From: an uncultured Pseudomonadota bacterium
GTDB taxonomy: Bacteria > Pseudomonadota > Gammaproteobacteria > Steroidobacterales > Steroidobacteraceae
Length of the DNA stretch: 64,000 bases
Assembly: GCA_903927005.1 (NCBI GenBank)
Contig: CAIYLH010000026.1
Location: forward strand, 51,069-115,068
Direction of reading: 5' to 3'
Shown: positions 47,793 to 56,332 of the stretch, piece after piece
How the letters are laid out: each line of letters opens with the position of its first letter
How positions within the stretch are numbered: position 1 is the stretch's first letter
Program-made: the position numbers and the translations under genes
The notes under the pieces: generated by a model
What the model was told of the DNA's origin: nothing
Database searches by the model: none
The model's input: the letters and a program-made list of their open reading frames with translations, nothing else

Positions 47793-48728
47793 ATGAAAGT
47801 CACACTGATGATCCTGGCCGCACTCATGGTCACGGCTGGCTCTGCATGCGCCGCGACGGCCGACCGCGCTATCTGGACCTGGGAAGACGCCTCCTACGCG
47901 ATGGTGCAGGAGCGTCCTGCAGCGGATGCCGCGATCGCGTTCCTGCACCAGCAGCACATCCGCACGGTCTACCTCTATGCCGATGCCTTCGACCACCGCA
48001 ACCTGATCATCACCGGCGCTGCCGCCTACCGGCAGTTCATCCGGCGACTGCATCAGGAGGGCTTCAGCGTCTACGCACTGTTAGGCTCGGCCTTCCTGCA
48101 TACGGAAGCGTATGTACTCCCGGAGAAACGCGCCGACGCCGTGGCGATGTTCAGGCGCGTACTCGACTACAACGCCCTAGCCGGCGCGGAGGAGCGCTTT
48201 GACGGCGTGAATCTGGATATCGAGCCGCATATCCTCGACCAGTGGGACAGTCAGAAGATGCAGCTGCTCGGCCAGTTTCTCGACTTGGGCGAGGCGCTGA
48301 TGGCGCTGAAGCGGTCCTCGGGGCAAACGCTACAGGTGGGTCCTGCGCTGCCGTTCTGGTTTGACGGCATCACGCTGCAGTGGCACGGCGTGACCCAGAC
48401 CGTCGCCGAACATACGCTGGACATCTACGACTACGCCGCTTTGATGGACTACCGCGACCACGCCCTGGGGCGCGATGGCATCGTCAGCCACGCCACCGAC
48501 ACGATGGAGTTCGCCAGACGACGGCACAAGCGGCTGGTCATAGGTGTGGAGGTGACGCCAAACGATATACAGAAGGTCTCGTTCGATCATCTTGCCGAGG
48601 CGGACCTCGAGCGCGAGCTGGCGCTCGCCGAAAACGCGTTCAAAGACAACGAAGCCTTCGCGGGATTTGCGATTCACCACTTCCGCGGCTACCAGCAGTG
48701 GCTGGAGCGCGTCCGCCCGAGCCACTGA
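47793..48728 (+). CDS. Secreted TIM-barrel glycoside-hydrolase-like protein
   Basis: A 311-residue exported protein with signal peptide (LAALMVTAGSACA, cut near 20). The sequence alternates strands and helices as in a TIM barrel, with FDGVNLDIEPH (about 135-145) resembling the DxxDxDxE strand-4 motif of GH18-like enzymes; the Glu near 143 would be the acid. MDYRDHA and VIGVEVT look like strands 6 and 7. I cannot assign it to a numbered family. Synthase-dependent exopolysaccharide systems each carry such a hydrolase (PgaB, PelA, BcsZ), which fits its place as last gene, 43 bases after the LtaS-like gene. Confidence 0.65.
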   Translation: MKVTLMILAALMVTAGSACAATADRAIWTWEDASYAMVQERPAADAAIAFLHQQHIRTVYLYADAFDHRNLIITGAAAYRQFIRRLHQEGFSVYALLGSAFLHTEAYVLPEKRADAVAMFRRVLDYNALAGAEERFDGVNLDIEPHILDQWDSQKMQLLGQFLDLGEALMALKRSSGQTLQVGPALPFWFDGITLQWHGVTQTVAEHTLDIYDYAALMDYRDHALGRDGIVSHATDTMEFARRRHKRLVIGVEVTPNDIQKVSFDHLAEADLERELALAENAFKDNEAFAGFAIHHFRGYQQWLERVRPSH

Positions 48729-48731
48729 ACC

Positions 48732-48751
48732 GGCGGCGCCGCAGCGCCGCC
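48732..48751. terminator. Hairpin between convergent genes
   Basis: GGCGGCGC-CGCA-GCGCCGCC, a perfect 8-base-pair stem in the 35-base gap between the hydrolase-like gene and sppA. It could end transcription from both sides but has no T-run. Confidence 0.4.
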
Positions 48752-48763
48752 AAGCGTCCGACG

Positions 48764-50608
48764 TCAGCGCGGAGCGCAGCCGCAGTAGGCGTATACGTGT
48801 CGCGGATCATCGAGCGATCCGAGCGTCCGAAGTTCCCGCTCGGCGCCCCCGAGTACTTGGGTCAGGATCGCAGGCGTCGCGGGTAGCAGACCCGTAGCAC
48901 GCGCCAGCGCCTGCCCGTCCGCACCCAGCTCGCGCATCAGGCGCTCGCGCCAGCTCATCTCTTTCTCGCGCCAACTGACCCCGTACTTGCCCACCGGCAA
49001 CTTGGCCAGTCCCGCCGCCGCTTTGATGGCAGCATCGACGCCACCGAGCCGATCGACAAGGCCGAGCTTTTGCGCCTCCGCCCCGATCCAGACGCGGCCT
49101 TCGGCCACCGCCTCGATGTCTGCGGGCGCCTTTTTGCGTGCCGCTGCGACGCGCCCGACAAAGTCATGGTAGGCATGCGCGACGCCCAACTGCAGCACCT
49201 CACGTGTCTCCGGCGCCAGCGCGCGCTCCGGGTGCATTGCGCCTGCGAGTGAGGAGGTCGCTACGCCGTCACTCGATACGCCGAGCTTGTCGAGCGTTCG
49301 CTCAAAGGTCGCGGTCATGCCAAAAACACCGATCGAACCGGTGATGGTGGTCGGCTCGCTCCAGATCTGGTCGGCCTCCATCGCGATGTAGTAGCCACCA
49401 GAAGCGGCAACGCTGGAGAACGAGGCGATCACCGGCTTGCCGGCAGCCTTAAGAGCGGCGACCTCCTGACGAATCACCTCCGACGCGAGCATGCTGCCGC
49501 CGCCGCTGTCGATGCGCAATACGACGGCCTTCACATCGTCCTCGAAGCGCGCCTTGCGCAATGACTCGGCGAAAGTGTCCGCACCAATCTGGCCGGGACC
49601 GCCGTCACCCGTGACGATGTCACCGGCCGCAACCAGCACGGCAACCTCGCCGGCTGGATGGCGCGACAGGGCAGACTCAGGGCCAACCGCCGCGAGATAG
49701 TCCGCCTGGTCGACCGCGTTGAATGAATGTGTGGAGCTGTCCTCACCGACGAGAGCTGCGATCTCGCGCTCGAACTCCAGCGAGGACTTAAGGCCGTTCA
49801 CCAGGCCGCGCTGCTCGGCGAGCCGCGCAGCGTTTCCGTCGACGGCCTTGAGCAGGGCAACGGTGTCGTGCACGTAGGCATCGATGGCACCTGCCGGCAG
49901 GTGGCGCGCACTTTGCACACCATCCACGTAGGACTGCCACAGCGGCGTCATCCAGCCGAGGGTCTGCTCACGGTCCTCGGCGGACATGCTCTGACGCGTG
50001 AATGGTTCGGTGAAGGACTTGTGGGTGCCGACCTTGAACACCTCTACCGTCACGCCGAGTCGCTCGAGCGCGTCGTGAAAATACAGGCCGTAGGCGGCAA
50101 ATCCGGTGATCGTGATTTCACCAGTCGGGTCTATGTAGGCCCGGTCTGCCTGCGCCATCAGGTAGTACTGCTCCTGCGTGGTGTAGCGGGCGTAGGCGTA
50201 GACCTTCTTGCCCGACTTGCGGAACTCCTGCAGCGCATCGGCCACAGCGCGCAGCTTGGTCAGGCCACCGCCGCTGAGATCGGCCGTGTCCAGCACCACC
50301 AGTCGGATCCGATCGTCGTGGGCGGCCTCACGCAGTGCATCAACCACGTCACGGACCAGCGTTTCAGGCTCGTGGTCGCCGGTCATCAGCCCCAAGGAGC
50401 GGTTGAGGGGGCTACCGCTGAACTGCTCCACCAGCCGACCCTGCAGGCGCACGACCAGCGCCGCCTTCGAGGGCACCATCGGCAGAGGGTGGCGGAAGGC
50501 CAGCGCGAAGACGCCGAACAGCAGCAGCAGCAGCACGAGGTGCAGCACGCGGCGCAGGCCATCGAGCGCACGCCACAGGAACCTGAATGACTGAGCGACC
50601 CGACCCAT
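48764..50608 (-). CDS. sppA: Signal peptide peptidase SppA, 67K type
   Basis: A 614-residue membrane protease that degrades released signal peptides. N-terminal membrane segment about 21-42. It has the two tandem S49 domains of the long form: catalytic Lys in VGTHKSFTEPF (near 197) and catalytic Ser in SFSSVAASGGYYIAM (near 400). GSIGVFGM follows as in the family. Followed by a 155-base spacer before rplS on the same strand. Confidence 0.94.
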   Translation of the reverse strand: MGRVAQSFRFLWRALDGLRRVLHLVLLLLLFGVFALAFRHPLPMVPSKAALVVRLQGRLVEQFSGSPLNRSLGLMTGDHEPETLVRDVVDALREAAHDDRIRLVVLDTADLSGGGLTKLRAVADALQEFRKSGKKVYAYARYTTQEQYYLMAQADRAYIDPTGEITITGFAAYGLYFHDALERLGVTVEVFKVGTHKSFTEPFTRQSMSAEDREQTLGWMTPLWQSYVDGVQSARHLPAGAIDAYVHDTVALLKAVDGNAARLAEQRGLVNGLKSSLEFEREIAALVGEDSSTHSFNAVDQADYLAAVGPESALSRHPAGEVAVLVAAGDIVTGDGGPGQIGADTFAESLRKARFEDDVKAVVLRIDSGGGSMLASEVIRQEVAALKAAGKPVIASFSSVAASGGYYIAMEADQIWSEPTTITGSIGVFGMTATFERTLDKLGVSSDGVATSSLAGAMHPERALAPETREVLQLGVAHAYHDFVGRVAAARKKAPADIEAVAEGRVWIGAEAQKLGLVDRLGGVDAAIKAAAGLAKLPVGKYGVSWREKEMSWRERLMRELGADGQALARATGLLPATPAILTQVLGGAERELRTLGSLDDPRHVYAYCGCAPR

Positions 50609-50763
50609 GATGACTCCCGAGGACGCCGCTAATCTACGGCGGCAGGCGTCAGTGTATCGGGAGTCTGGCCGCAGCGCTTTGGGTCAGCGCGGCCTCAAAA
50701 CGAAGGGCCAGGCGGCTTGCGCCGCGCTGGCCCCGTTGCCGCACGCGCGTTGCGCGTGCCGCG

Positions 50764-51111
50764 TCAGACCTTTTCTTCGATACGGGCCGACTTGCCCGAA
50801 CGCTCGCGCAAGTAGTACAGCTTGGCACGACGGACCTTGCCGCGACGCTTGACCGTGACCGCGCCGAGCGCCGGGCTGTAGCGCTGGAACACGCGCTCGA
50901 CGCCTTCGCCGTGCGAGATCTTGCGCACGGTGAACGACGAGTTGAGGCCGCGGTTGCTCAGCGCAATCACGACGCCCTCGTAGGCCTGCACGCGCTCGCG
51001 CTCGCCTTCCTTAACCTTAACCTCAACGACGACGGTGTCGCCCGGGCCAAATTCCGGCAGCTGGCGGGCCATCTGGCGCTGTTCGATGGCCTGGGTGAAC
51101 TTGTTGCTCAT
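50764..51111 (-). CDS. rplS: 50S ribosomal protein L19
   Basis: A 115-residue L19, at the 30S-50S interface. Signatures: [54 protein letters not shown] and [13 protein letters not shown] (quoted in parts). Last gene of rpsP-rimM-trmD-rplS, overlapping trmD by 4 bases. A GCACGCGC-GTT-GCGCGTGC hairpin sits just past its stop (50741-50759) without a T-run. Confidence 0.98.
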   Translation of the reverse strand: MSNKFTQAIEQRQMARQLPEFGPGDTVVVEVKVKEGERERVQAYEGVVIALSNRGLNSSFTVRKISHGEGVERVFQRYSPALGAVTVKRRGKVRRAKLYYLRERSGKSARIEEKV

Positions 51112-51875
51112 GACTCGTGTTCCTCTCGATACTCTTGGAGGAGCACTCGCTCCTCGCGCGTCAATTCCCGCCCGGCAATCAGCTCCGGGCGCCGTTCGGC
51201 GGTCCGCCCCAACGCCTGCTTAAGGCGCCAGCGCCGGATCGCCGCGTGATCTCCGCCGCGTAGCACGTCCGGCACCCGCCGATCGCGCCACTCCTCCGGC
51301 CGCGTGTAGTGCGGCCAGTCGAGCAGCGCCCCATGGGCGCCGAACGATTCCTGCTCCGCCGACTCCGCGTCCCCGAGGACACCCGGCAGTAGCCGGACCG
51401 TCGCATCGATGACCACCAATGCTGCGAGCTCACCGCCCGACAGCACGTAGTCGCCGATCGACAACTCCTCGTCAATCATCTCGTCGATCAATCGCTCGTC
51501 GACACCTTCGTAGCGCCCTGCCAGCAGCAGGAAACCCGGCAGCGCCGCCAACCGTCGTGCGGTGGCCTGATCAAACGGCCGCCCCTGCGCCGACAGGTAG
51601 ATCCGGGGGCTGCCTGCCGGGAGCCGCTCGCTGGCAGCGGCTATCGCCGTCGCCATCGGCTCAACCTTCAGCACCATCCCCGGGCCTCCGCCGTACGGGC
51701 GGTCATCTACCGTGCGGTGCACGTCCGGCGCGTACTTGCGCGGATCCTCTGCACCCACCCGGACGATGCCGCGCTCGATCGCGCGCCCGACCACTCCAAT
51801 CGTAAGCTGATTCAGGACCGCATCCGGAAACAGCGTCACGACTTCGACCGCGAGTCGCGGCTTCGCCGCGTCCAT
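51108..51875 (-). CDS. trmD: tRNA (guanine-N1)-methyltransferase TrmD
   Basis: A 255-residue SPOUT methyltransferase making m1G37 in tRNAs reading CNN, CCN and CGG, needed for frame maintenance. The trefoil-knot signature [32 protein letters not shown] is intact (about 112-145; quoted by position), and [16 protein letters not shown] near 57. Overlaps rplS by 4 bases, follows rimM by 4. Confidence 0.97.
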   Translation of the reverse strand: MDAAKPRLAVEVVTLFPDAVLNQLTIGVVGRAIERGIVRVGAEDPRKYAPDVHRTVDDRPYGGGPGMVLKVEPMATAIAAASERLPAGSPRIYLSAQGRPFDQATARRLAALPGFLLLAGRYEGVDERLIDEMIDEELSIGDYVLSGGELAALVVIDATVRLLPGVLGDAESAEQESFGAHGALLDWPHYTRPEEWRDRRVPDVLRGGDHAAIRRWRLKQALGRTAERRPELIAGRELTREERVLLQEYREEHES

Positions 51876-51879
51876 CGCC

Positions 51880-52404
51880 CTAGATCTCCGGATCCCAATC
51901 GACCGTCACCTGGCGTGCGTCGAGGTCGACGCGCTTCAGGTGCCGCGGCACCAGCGGGACCCACCGCTCGCGCGCGCCGTCACGCAGAACCATGACCGCA
52001 TTCGCCGGAAAATCGAGAAAGTGGCTAACCACCCCCAGCTCGACTCCGTCGAGAGTCGCCGCCCGGCAGCCGAGCAGATCCTCCCAGTAATATTCCCCCG
52101 CTCCGGCCGGTGGCAACGCCGAGCGTGGCATAGCCACCTCCCGGGTACCGAAGCGCCGGCAGTCTTCGGGGCTCGAGACACCCTCGAGCGCGACGACCAG
52201 CGTCCGACCGTTGCCGTGCACCCGCCCTGTCCCGATCCGGACCTGCTCCCAGCTGCCATCGCTGCGCGCGACGTTCCAGACGGGGTAGGCCAGCAATCCT
52301 TCGGGAGGATCAGTGTACGACTCGACCTTGATCAAGCCCTTGACCCCCCACGGTGCGCCTAGACGCCCGAGGATGATCATCCGCTCAGCAGCGACCGACG
52401 GCAT
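51880..52404 (-). CDS. rimM: Ribosome maturation factor RimM
   Basis: A 174-residue 30S maturation factor binding S19. N-terminal domain ILGRLGAPWGVKGLIKVESYTDPP, and a PRC-barrel domain from about residue 95 (GEYYWEDLLGCRA). ATG 52404 lies 19 bases after rpsP; an internal ATG at 52380 is the alternative and would shorten the leader by 8 residues. Neither has a strong Shine-Dalgarno. Confidence 0.95.
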   Translation of the reverse strand: MPSVAAERMIILGRLGAPWGVKGLIKVESYTDPPEGLLAYPVWNVARSDGSWEQVRIGTGRVHGNGRTLVVALEGVSSPEDCRRFGTREVAMPRSALPPAGAGEYYWEDLLGCRAATLDGVELGVVSHFLDFPANAVMVLRDGARERWVPLVPRHLKRVDLDARQVTVDWDPEI

Positions 52405-52423
52405 GGCGCCGCGGCTCGCAGCG

Positions 52424-52696
52424 TCAGGCTGCGACCGGCGTCTCCACCAGCTGCTGGGCGCGATATTCCTTGACCAGCGCGGCAACGCGCGGCGAGGTCT
52501 TGGCACCCTTCGCAAGCCAGGCGTCAATCTTGGCCACGTCTACACGCAGCTTGATTTCCTGGCCGCGGGCGATCGGATTGAAAATCCCGACCTGCTCGAG
52601 GCTCGTGCCGCCTTGGCGCTTGCGGCTATCGGTAACGACGAGGTGGTAGAAGGGGTTCTTCTTGCCGCCGCGACGCGTCAGGCGAATGGTAACCAT
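52424..52696 (-). CDS. rpsP: 30S ribosomal protein S16
   Basis: A 90-residue S16, needed for 30S body assembly. [21 protein letters not shown], then [12 protein letters not shown] and [17 protein letters not shown], are standard. ATG at 52696 is chosen because S16 proteins start with MVxIRL; a longer frame to 52711 would add five residues. First gene of the ribosomal operon. Confidence 0.97.
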   Translation of the reverse strand: MVTIRLTRRGGKKNPFYHLVVTDSRKRQGGTSLEQVGIFNPIARGQEIKLRVDVAKIDAWLAKGAKTSPRVAALVKEYRAQQLVETPVAA

Positions 52697-52709
52697 CAGC
52701 GAAATCCCC

Positions 52710-52751
52710 AAAAAAAACGGTTAAGCGAGGCGAGGGCCCTGGGCCCTCGCC
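52710..52751 (-). terminator. Hairpin and T-run between ffh and rpsP
   Basis: A 23-base palindrome (GGCGAGGGCCC-T-GGGCCCTCGCC on the + strand, 52729-52751), and on the reverse strand a run of eight Ts 11 bases further on. It may be an imperfect terminator for ffh or an attenuator in the rpsP leader. The gap between stem and T-run makes the first doubtful. Confidence 0.45.
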
Positions 52752-52789
52752 AAAGAGCCGCGCATTCTACTGAAAAGACTCGGTTTCCG

Positions 52790-54151
52790 CTAGGGCCCAA
52801 AGCCGCCCGGCATACGCCCGCCCAGCGTCCTCATCATGCCCCGGACACCACCCTTCGAGAACTGCTTCATGACCCTCTGCATCTGCAGAAACTGCTTCAT
52901 GAGCCGGTTGACGTCCTGGACCTGCAGGCCCGAGCCATTGGCGATCCGGCGCTTGCGGGAACCGTCGATCAGGTCGGGCTTGCGTCGCTCGGCCGCGGTC
53001 ATCGAATTGATGATCGCAATCTGCCGGCGGACCTCCTTGCCCGCGAACTGGGCCGGCGCCTTGGCCGCCGCCGCCGCCATCCCGCCGGGCAACTTGTCCA
53101 TCAGCGCATTGATGCCGCCCATCTTTTCGAGCTGCTGCATCTGCTCACGAAGATCATTAAAATCAAAGCCCTGGCCCTTCTTGAGCTTCTTGGCAAGCTT
53201 CTCGGCCTTGTCTTTGTCGACGTCCCGCTGGACCTGCTCGACCAGCGACAGCACGTCGCCCATGCCGAGGATCCGTGACGCCACCCGCTCGGGGTGGAAC
53301 AACTCCAGCGCCTCGACCTTCTCGCCGACGCCGAGGTAGAGGATCGGCTTGCCGGTGACCTGGCGGACCGACAAGGCCGCGCCGCCCCGGGCGTCGCCAT
53401 CGGCCTTCGTCAGGATCACACCGGTGAGGTCCAATGCCTCATTGAAGGCCCGGGCAGCGTTGACCGCATCCTGGCCCGCCATGCTGTCGACGACGAACAG
53501 CCGCTGGTGAGCGGAGACCGCCCGGTCGACGGCCTGCACCTCCTGCATCATCTGGGCGTCGACGTGCAGGCGGCCGGCGGTATCGACAATCAGCACGTCA
53601 TAGCTGCCGCGCACGGCCGCGGCTAGCGCCTCAGTCGCGATCGCCACAGGCTCCTGACCGGCCGTGACCGGATGGAAACCGACGCCAATCTGGGCGGCGA
53701 GCCGCTCCAGCTGGGTGATCGCAGCCGGCCGGTAGACGTCTACAGACGTCAGCAGCACGCGCTTCTTCTGCTGCTCCGACAACAACTTGGCGAGCTTCGC
53801 GGCAGTCGTGGTTTTGCCGGCGCCCTGCAGACCGGCCAGCAACACCACCACCGGGGGCTGGGCGCGCAGGTTCAACCCTCCGCCCGGCTCACCCATCGTC
53901 TTGACGAGCTCGTCGTAGAGAATCTTGATGAATACCTGACCCGGGGTCAGGCTCTGCTGGACCTCCGCGCCTAGCGCCCGCACCTTCACCGCGTCGATGA
54001 AGCCCTTCACCACGGGCACGGCGACATCGGCCTCGATCAGCGCCATGCGCACCTGACGCAGCGCGTCAGCGATATTGTCCTCGGTCAGTCTGCCGCGGCC
54101 GGTCAGGGCCGCGACCGCCCCCGAAAGGCGTTCAGTCAGTCGGTCGAACAT
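52790..54151 (-). CDS. ffh: Signal recognition particle protein Ffh
   Basis: A 453-residue SRP54 GTPase targeting membrane proteins. N domain about 1-85, G domain with GLQGAGKTTTAAKLAKLL (near 107), DTAGRLHVD (near 190), TKADGDARGGAALS (near 247), and a methionine-rich M domain (about 325-453) with GSRKRRIANGSGLQVQDVNRLMKQF. Its RNA partner is at 8572-8687. Reverse-strand -10 TATAAT at 54175-54180, 24 bases upstream of the ATG. Confidence 0.97.
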   Translation of the reverse strand: MFDRLTERLSGAVAALTGRGRLTEDNIADALRQVRMALIEADVAVPVVKGFIDAVKVRALGAEVQQSLTPGQVFIKILYDELVKTMGEPGGGLNLRAQPPVVVLLAGLQGAGKTTTAAKLAKLLSEQQKKRVLLTSVDVYRPAAITQLERLAAQIGVGFHPVTAGQEPVAIATEALAAAVRGSYDVLIVDTAGRLHVDAQMMQEVQAVDRAVSAHQRLFVVDSMAGQDAVNAARAFNEALDLTGVILTKADGDARGGAALSVRQVTGKPILYLGVGEKVEALELFHPERVASRILGMGDVLSLVEQVQRDVDKDKAEKLAKKLKKGQGFDFNDLREQMQQLEKMGGINALMDKLPGGMAAAAAKAPAQFAGKEVRRQIAIINSMTAAERRKPDLIDGSRKRRIANGSGLQVQDVNRLMKQFLQMQRVMKQFSKGGVRGMMRTLGGRMPGGFGP

Positions 54152-54174
54152 CCGTACTCCTCGAAACTGTCCCC

Positions 54175-54180
54175 ATTATA
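54175..54180 (-). promoter_or_regulatory. Candidate -10 box (TATAAT) of ffh
   Basis: A perfect TATAAT on the reverse strand, 24 bases upstream of the ffh start codon. No good -35 is visible at 16-18 bases. Confidence 0.45.
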
Positions 54181-54260
54181 GTGACGCGGCGACCCGGACG
54201 CGCTTCCCGTGTCGCACAGCGTGTGCAATCATCAATTCCGATCAGGCGACCCCCCATACC

Positions 54261-55055
54261 GTGCTGTCCATTCTCCCACTCTTCCTGTACCTCGCCGCTG
54301 CGCTGCTGCTTGCGCGCTCAGCCCGTGCCGCGCCCGGCGCCCGCTCGCCGCTGGTACTGGCGCTCGCGGCCCTGGCGGTCGGCGCACACGCGGTCATTCT
54401 GTTTCAAGCCATCCAGACCGAGCACGGCCTGTCGCTGGCGATCACCGACACCGCCTCGCTGGTCGGTTTCGTGATCGGCGCCACGACTTTCGTCGCCATG
54501 GCCACCATGGCGCTCGGCGCCCTGCCCTCCGCGCTGCTCTTTCTTGCCGGCGTGCTCGCCGTCGGCACCGGCGTAATCAGCGGATTCGCCGAGATCCATG
54601 CGCCGCAGTGGGAAATCACTGCCCACATCACCCTCGCCGCACTTGCCGCCGGCTGGCTGTCGATCGCCGCCATCATCGTGCTGCTGCTGGCCTGGCAGGA
54701 CACTCACCTGCGCGCGCGTACACCGCTCGGCATTCTGTCGCTGCTACCGCCCATGGAGACGATGGAGACATTGCTGTTCCGTGCCGTCGCGGGCGGCTTC
54801 GTCGTGCTGACCTTCGTGCTGGTGACGGGCCTGTTCTTCGTGACTGACGTCGTCGCCCAGCACCTGATCCACAAGATGGTGCTGGCAATCGTCGCCTGGC
54901 TGGTGTTTGCGGTGCTGCTGTGGGGCCGCCACCGCTTTGGCTGGCGCGGACGCAAGGCCCGGCAGTTCACCACCGCAGGCTTCGTGATTCTGGCGCTGGC
55001 CTACTTCGGCTCGAAATTCGTTCTCGAACAAGTGCTGGGAAGGCATTGGGGCTGA
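54261..55055 (+). CDS. ypjD: CcsA-like integral membrane protein YpjD
   Basis: A 264-residue protein with eight or so membrane segments, of the cytochrome-c-assembly (CcsA/CcmC) superfamily, YpjD branch. HAPQWEITAHITLAALAAGWLSIAAI resembles the conserved heme-handling region (about 115-140; quoted by position). E. coli has ffh-ypjD-corB in this divergent order, which supports the name. E. coli YpjD has been linked to magnesium/cobalt export with CorB. GTG 54261 gives a typical start; a longer frame upstream overlaps ffh and its promoter. Confidence 0.85.
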   Translation: MLSILPLFLYLAAALLLARSARAAPGARSPLVLALAALAVGAHAVILFQAIQTEHGLSLAITDTASLVGFVIGATTFVAMATMALGALPSALLFLAGVLAVGTGVISGFAEIHAPQWEITAHITLAALAAGWLSIAAIIVLLLAWQDTHLRARTPLGILSLLPPMETMETLLFRAVAGGFVVLTFVLVTGLFFVTDVVAQHLIHKMVLAIVAWLVFAVLLWGRHRFGWRGRKARQFTTAGFVILALAYFGSKFVLEQVLGRHWG

Positions 55056-56327
55056 ATGAGCGACCTATCGCTCGGCTTACCCCTAGCCGGGCTGCTCGGA
55101 TCGATCGTGCTATGTGCGTTCTTCTCGAGCACCGAGACGGCGCTGATGAGCATCAACCGCTACCGGCTACGTCATCGCGCGAGCCAGGGACACGTCGGCG
55201 CTCGCCTGGCCGAAAAGCTGCTCGCCCGTCCTGACCGCCTGATCGGGGTGATGCTGCTCGGCAGCACACTCGCGAACGTCGCCGCCGCCAGTATCGTGAC
55301 TCTGGTGACCTTGCGGATCGCCGGCGAGCACTGGCTCGCGGCTGCCAATGGCGGGCTCACGTTACTGCTGCTGCTGTTCGGCGAAGTGGGCCCGAAGACC
55401 TACGGGGCACTGCACGCGGAACGGCTCGCGCTACCGGCCGCCTTCATCTACCGTCCGCTGCTGTGGCTCACCGCTCCGCTGGTGTGGCTGATAAGTTCGA
55501 TTGTCAGCGTGCTGCTGCGGCTGGTCGGCGTCTCCGCACAAAAGGTCGCCTCTCATTCCCTGTCGGCCGACGAGCTGCGCACCGTCGTCGCCGAGGCGGG
55601 CGCATTGATCCCACTCAAGCACCAGCAGATGCTGGTGAGCATCCTCGACCTGGAGCGAATCCGCGTCGACGAGATTATGATCCCGCGCAACGAGGTCGCC
55701 GGCATCGATGTCGAAGACGACTGGGAACAGATAATGGTGACGCTGCGCGAGGCGCAGCACACGCGCCTGCCGGTCTACGAGGGCGATCTCAATAAGATGG
55801 TTGGCGTGCTGCACATGAAGCGCGTCGCCCGGGAGCTCGCGCGCGGTGAGCTGGACCGCGACGGCCTGCTGCGTCTCGCACGGCAGCGCGAACCGTACTA
55901 CATCCCTGAAGGCACAACGCTCACGCAGCAACTGGTGGCGTTCCAGGAGAACCATCGACGCCACGCATACGTCGTCGACGAATATGGCGATGTGCAGGGC
56001 CTCGTGACCATCGACGACATCCTTGAGGAGATCGTCGGCGAGTTCACATCGCTGCCACAGGGTGTGCGCCGCGAAGTACGCGCGGAGGACGACGGCAGTT
56101 ACGTGGTTGCCGGCAGCACTACGGTGCGCGCACTGAACCGCTCGCTGGGCTGGACGCTGCCGACCGGCGGCCCGAAAACCCTGAACGGCCTGATTCTGGA
56201 GTACCTGGAGACGATCCCGGAACCGGGCACATCCCTAAAACTCGCCGGGCATCCGATCGAAGTGCTGCAGATCGCCGACAACGCAGTACGCACCGTGCGC
56301 ATCTGGCCGACCAGCAAGGCAACCTGA
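55056..56327 (+). CDS. corB: CorB/CNNM-family membrane transporter
   Basis: A 423-residue protein of the HlyC/CorC-CNNM family (E. coli YfjD/CorB). DUF21 membrane domain about 1-170 with SSTETALMSINRYRL; CBS pair about 200-325 (DEIMIPRNEVAGIDVED, YVVDEYGDVQGLVTIDDILEEIVGEF); CorC_HlyC domain about 340-420. Family members export or regulate magnesium/cobalt. The ATG directly follows the ypjD stop. Confidence 0.93.
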   Translation: MSDLSLGLPLAGLLGSIVLCAFFSSTETALMSINRYRLRHRASQGHVGARLAEKLLARPDRLIGVMLLGSTLANVAAASIVTLVTLRIAGEHWLAAANGGLTLLLLLFGEVGPKTYGALHAERLALPAAFIYRPLLWLTAPLVWLISSIVSVLLRLVGVSAQKVASHSLSADELRTVVAEAGALIPLKHQQMLVSILDLERIRVDEIMIPRNEVAGIDVEDDWEQIMVTLREAQHTRLPVYEGDLNKMVGVLHMKRVARELARGELDRDGLLRLARQREPYYIPEGTTLTQQLVAFQENHRRHAYVVDEYGDVQGLVTIDDILEEIVGEFTSLPQGVRREVRAEDDGSYVVAGSTTVRALNRSLGWTLPTGGPKTLNGLILEYLETIPEPGTSLKLAGHPIEVLQIADNAVRTVRIWPTSKAT

Positions 56328-56332
56328 AGACG

